From NCBI GenBank assembly GCA_028710415.1, contig JAQTUE010000012.1, positions 1-64,000 of the forward strand: a DNA stretch of 64,000 bases. The letters run 5' to 3'. Positions within the stretch are counted from its first letter, which is position 1. The number at the start of each line of letters is the position of its first letter. Of the stretch, positions 61,385 to 64,000 are shown one piece after another. This stretch comes from Paludibacter sp. Its GTDB lineage: Bacteria; Bacteroidota; Bacteroidia; Bacteroidales; Paludibacteraceae. The notes under the pieces are model-generated. The model was not told the origin of the DNA. It made no database searches and worked only from the letters and a program-made list of their open reading frames with translations. A program made the position numbers and the translations under genes.

Positions 61385-62074
61385 CTATTCTCCCTCTTTG
61401 TCGTCCCAAACACAGACACCTATTCTGTGCATGGCATTGACAAACGACTCGGTGATCTCGGAAAGATACACTCGACGTGTGGTGTCGTTGGCGAAGTTAA
61501 ACCTCATAGTCCCCGTCCACCCTTCTTCTTCGTAGATAAAATCGATTTCTACTTCAGCATCCAGCATTTTTTTTATGATCTCCAATGCTTCAGGCAATTC
61601 AAGATCGCTCATCGTGCTCAACTCTTCCATAAGATCAAGCGACTCTTTGGCAAAAAGCTCTTTGAGCGCCTGCTCAAACCCCTCGGCAGGATCAGTAACC
61701 TCATTGGCTTCGGGTTCCATTGACCCGTCTTCTTTCATAGGGGCATAAAACATTTTTCCCTGATACATCGCCCCATAGCATCCATACGCTTCCATCGGGA
61801 AAAACTCGACACCTCCGTCCAAACGCCAATTGCGGAAAAGGTCTTTGTCTTCCTCAAAAGCGATCTCGATCAGCTCGGCGATGCTCTTTCCGTTTTGGAT
61901 AGCTTCAGAGAGCGTTTCGCTATGTTCCCCGTCCTCATGCCATTGATGAATCTCGGTTAAGACCTCATCAACAATTCCTTGGCATAGACATTCATTGAAA
62001 ATCGTTTTCCCCTTACCAGAGAGGGGAACGATTGCTGTGATATGATAGGTATCACTCCCGTCCATAACTGGCAT
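61385..62074 (-). CDS. Acidic hypothetical protein
   Basis: A 229-residue acidic protein (EIAFEEDKDLFRNWRLDGGV; EALKELFAKES LDLMEELS). A start at ATG 62074 is favoured by GGGGG 4 bp upstream. No catalytic motif was recognised. Its charge and position in the operon resemble the neighbour at 60417. Confidence 0.65.
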   Translation of the reverse strand: MPVMDGSDTYHITAIVPLSGKGKTIFNECLCQGIVDEVLTEIHQWHEDGEHSETLSEAIQNGKSIAELIEIAFEEDKDLFRNWRLDGGVEFFPMEAYGCYGAMYQGKMFYAPMKEDGSMEPEANEVTDPAEGFEQALKELFAKESLDLMEELSTMSDLELPEALEIIKKMLDAEVEIDFIYEEEGWTGTMRFNFANDTTRRVYLSEITESFVNAMHRIGVCVWDDKEGE

Positions 62075-62085
62075 CTTTCCCCCTT

Positions 62086-62412
62086 TCATTGGAGACCAAA
62101 GCGTTTGATGGTTGCTTTGGAATAACGTTTGCCGACGGCTTTGCGCCAAACTCGTAAGAAATGGCGTGCTTTTGGGCTTTGCATTTCGTCTTTACCGATC
62201 TGCACCGAAAAAGCGTTTGACTCTTCGAGGAAATTCCCGCTGAATTCAAAAGCATTAACCGCATCTTGAGGCTCTTTTTTCAACAAACCTCCCAATGACA
62301 TGAGCGTTTTGGTTCTCAGACAGTGGATAAGGTACGAATACGGCGTAGTCAGATGCGGGTGGGCTCTCGCCACCGCTGGGATTGAACTCACGATACAACT
62401 TCTTACTTGCAT
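62086..62412 (-). CDS. Small basic protein
   Basis: A 108-residue basic protein (RVWRKAVGKRYSKATIKRFG at the C-terminus), in contrast to the acidic neighbours. It might bind nucleic acid. The start overlaps the preceding stop by 10 bp. Unknown family. Confidence 0.58.
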   Translation of the reverse strand: MQVRSCIVSSIPAVARAHPHLTTPYSYLIHCLRTKTLMSLGGLLKKEPQDAVNAFEFSGNFLEESNAFSVQIGKDEMQSPKARHFLRVWRKAVGKRYSKATIKRFGLQ

Positions 62413-63020
62413 GATGCACCGCCGATCACCACGATCTCATCGCTATCGTATGGTTCAATTTCTTTGTCGCATTTTGGACAGCGATCATTGCACATACAAT
62501 CCCATTCGTCCGACCACTCTTGACCGCATGGGCAACGATAGTGATTTCGGTATCGGATTGTTTCTGACGGCTCAGGCGTTTGTGCATTCATCAAAACGTC
62601 AAATTCTTCCTCAGTGAAGACGATCGTATCAATGATTCCGCTCTCATGTTCATAGGTAGCTTCTTTCCACGCTTCCAATGCCTGAGCGTATGTCGGGGAT
62701 TCAATCCCACCAAGCAGCTCTTTAACAACCGAATAGCTTTGCACCATGTCGATGTAGCCGTGCTCCGCTTTATCTTTATCGATATAGAGATCGGCGCGAG
62801 TCCCCTCGTTCGTATCGGATACCACCGCATACACGGCAATTTTGTCTTTAATGACGGGAATATTGGCGAACGTATCACAATTGATCGATTCGCAAAGTTC
62901 GTTAATCTGTTCTTTGCCAAGCTCACCTGCTTCCTCGTATTCTTTCGGATACCCGTAGCGTTGCAAAAGGCGAAGCCCTGCAAGGATCGCCCCAACTTCA
63001 ATGTTGTTAATGATTTTCAT
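62403..63020 (-). CDS. Protein with C-terminal zinc ribbon
   Basis: A 205-residue protein. Near the C-terminus YRCPCGQEWSDEWDCMCNDR followed by CPKCDKE gives several C-x-C and C-x2-C pairs, a zinc-ribbon layout. The rest is alpha-beta and acidic (EAGELGKEQINELCESINCD; YIDKDKAEHGYIDMVQSYSV). Start ATG 63020 overlaps the upstream gene by 14 bp. Possibly a nucleic-acid or protein-binding factor. Confidence 0.65.
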   Translation of the reverse strand: MKIINNIEVGAILAGLRLLQRYGYPKEYEEAGELGKEQINELCESINCDTFANIPVIKDKIAVYAVVSDTNEGTRADLYIDKDKAEHGYIDMVQSYSVVKELLGGIESPTYAQALEAWKEATYEHESGIIDTIVFTEEEFDVLMNAQTPEPSETIRYRNHYRCPCGQEWSDEWDCMCNDRCPKCDKEIEPYDSDEIVVIGGASCK

Positions 63021-63357
63021 GGCGGTTAATCCCCTCATCTGCTTTGAAATCAAGATAGGCAACCAACGTCGAGGATGAGCAATGCTTGTTTTTCCCGAAA
63101 ATGCAAACTGCTGCCAGATCAGTCACTTCGACACAGTAATCGTATGGAGCTTCGATCTCATTCCCATCTTCATCATATTCGGCAAGAACAGGAGAATAGA
63201 CCGAACGGATGCTTCGTGCTTCCGCAAGGTTAAGAACGCCATATAAACGTTTCGCGACGTTTGCAACGTCGTTGAGATTCACCGCTACTGATGCGGGGCA
63301 ATTAATGTCGTAGTCCGCATCGCCTTGCGTTACGGTTTTTAAAATAGTTTTTTCCAT
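63007..63357 (-). CDS. Small protein, first gene of the right operon
   Basis: A 116-residue protein with mixed alpha-beta elements (ASVAVNLNDVANVAKRLYGV; PYDYCVEVTDLAAVCIFGKN). Unknown family. It is first in the long coupled operon ending at the methylase-like gene and stands directly behind the promoter with the 20-bp palindrome. AGGAGATATTCAG precedes the ATG. Confidence 0.65.
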   Translation of the reverse strand: MEKTILKTVTQGDADYDINCPASVAVNLNDVANVAKRLYGVLNLAEARSIRSVYSPVLAEYDEDGNEIEAPYDYCVEVTDLAAVCIFGKNKHCSSSTLVAYLDFKADEGINRHENH

Positions 63358-63512
63358 CTGAATATCTCCTATAGGAAGTTTGTAATTTAGCTTGATTCAA
63401 TGCCGCAGATAAGAATCTCTGCAGCCACTTTGGTTGTATAAAGTCTTTGGCTTTTTTCTTTATATGTGTAGGACAATGGCTATTCAAAAAAACGCAAGGG
63501 GGCTTCCCTTTA

Positions 63513-63551
63513 ATGTTACGTTATTGTAACATATTATTATATTAATGTCAA
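63513..63551 (-). promoter_or_regulatory. Promoter with palindromic operator (copy 2)
   Basis: On the minus strand TTGACA (63551-63546), 17 bp, TACAAT (63528-63523). The palindrome ATGTTACGTTATTGTAACAT at 63513-63532 covers the -10. It is identical, base for base and in offset, to that at 45432-45451. Confidence 0.85.
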
Positions 63552-63576
63552 GTATTTTATTATTCGTAATATGTGG

Positions 63577-63605
63577 TTGACATTCTTTTTTTTATTCGTT
63601 ATACT
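63577..63605 (+). promoter_or_regulatory. Divergent sigma70 promoter
   Basis: TTGACA (63577-63582), 17-bp spacer, TATACT (63600-63605). It points to the gene at 63640 and lies 25 bp from the divergent promoter of the operon to the left. The motif TTATTCGT followed by AT-rich bases occurs near both -35 and -10. Confidence 0.8.
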
Positions 63606-63639
63606 GCTCTTATCAATCGAATAGCTACAGGAGTTTTAG

Positions 63640-63876
63640 ATGTTGATCGATCGTGTAAACCTTACATTGAGTATGAATAGCGATGCTGAAAAAGTTCGTT
63701 TGGTCGAGGATTTCATTAAAACAGATATTGGGGTTAAAGCTCAAGAGTGTGGTCATATTGTCATTTGCAATAACGACAATAACTATTGGGTAGAAATCAA
63801 TAAAGTCGTATCAGAGCCTATGGCTTCCGATAACCAATCCATCGCATTAAAACGTCTATTGCTGACACTGATCTGA
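63640..63876 (+). CDS. Small hypothetical protein
   Basis: A 78-residue protein (VNLTLSMNSDAEKVRLVEDF; ECGHIVICNNDNNYWVEINK). Unknown family. It follows a consensus promoter and is directly followed by a further gene at 63903. Confidence 0.65.
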   Translation: MLIDRVNLTLSMNSDAEKVRLVEDFIKTDIGVKAQECGHIVICNNDNNYWVEINKVVSEPMASDNQSIALKRLLLTLI

Positions 63877-63902
63877 TAAACGTGATAAAAGGAGATGACA
63901 CC

Positions 63903-64000
63903 ATGGCTAATGCACAAAATAAACTCAAAGACCAGCTTGAGAGAATCAAGCTCATTACAGGCATAAAAATGGAATCGACCGATTACACGGTTTCGGTAGA
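63903..64000 (+). CDS. Start of a gene cut by the window edge
   Basis: ATG 63903 stands behind AAAGGAGATGACACC, a very good ribosome site. The first residues are MANAQNKLKDQLERIKLITG, a helical start. The rest is beyond the window, so the product cannot be named. Confidence 0.7.
   Translation, partial: MANAQNKLKDQLERIKLITGIKMESTDYTVSV

Noticed and set aside
60672..61535. 287-residue plus-strand frame
   Set aside because: It lies opposite genes with ribosome sites and operon spacing. It is judged an antisense shadow.

Overview
The window looks like about 64 kb of a large, low-GC mobile replicon, most likely a conjugative plasmid (or an integrative element) of a Gram-negative bacterium. The Gram-negative call rests on lipobox lipoproteins, a periplasmic thioredoxin-fold protein with a CPHC motif, a subtilase with a beta-barrel-like tail and a glycine-zipper envelope protein. 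The plasmid call rests on a ParM/ParR-type pair, a ParB-like protein, a primase and two type IV secretion ATPases. The AT-rich composition and gene style recall Campylobacterota such as Sulfuricurvum or Sulfurimonas, but that is an impression and no gene here proves it.

Left arm, 1-42.4 kb. After the 3' end of a glycine-rich surface or pilus-tip-like gene, almost everything is on the minus strand. It begins with a tandem paralogous pair, a membrane protein, a subtilase lipoprotein with its own promoter, and a secretin-N-like lipoprotein. A ParB-like protein and a long, tightly coupled series follow (about 28.2 down to 6.2 kb). That series encodes a coupling protein resembling DotL/TrbC of type IVB systems, a VirB4/DotO-like ATPase, a RecJ-like DHH nuclease, an archaeo-eukaryotic-type primase, two small exported proteins with cysteine clusters, and very large proteins of 1194 and 1252 residues without recognised function. 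A divergent promoter region at 28.2-28.4 kb with a shared inverted repeat also drives a 2383-residue SF2 helicase-like protein on the plus strand. A ParR/ParM-like operon, an EAL-domain protein, a two-TM membrane protein, a UvsW-like helicase and a periplasmic thioredoxin-fold protein follow.

Middle, 42.4-44.2 kb. This is a non-coding, C-over-G-skewed field of degenerate repeats with at least seven A-tract/3-5-nt core/T-tract palindromes, and a small structured element sits just before it. It separates the transfer arm from the accessory arm and is a candidate for an origin, transfer origin or centromere.

Right arm, 44.2-64 kb. Many small, often acidic proteins lie in tightly packed minus-strand operons. 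Two of these operons (ending upstream at 45.4 and 63.4 kb) share an identical promoter with a perfect 20-bp palindrome over the -10 box. Three different AbiEii/DUF1814-type nucleotidyltransferase toxin modules stand in 5 kb (46.8-51.9 kb). Next to them is a four-gene coupled cassette (51.9-54.3 kb) with a small DNA-binding-like protein, an unknown protein, a possible Ntn-hydrolase (proteasome-like) protein and a ParB-like protein. A motif-IV-less N6-methylase-like protein lies at 58.8 kb. The arm resembles a conjugative leading or defence/anti-defence region. No relaxase, integrase, transposase, tRNA, rRNA or CRISPR array was recognised.
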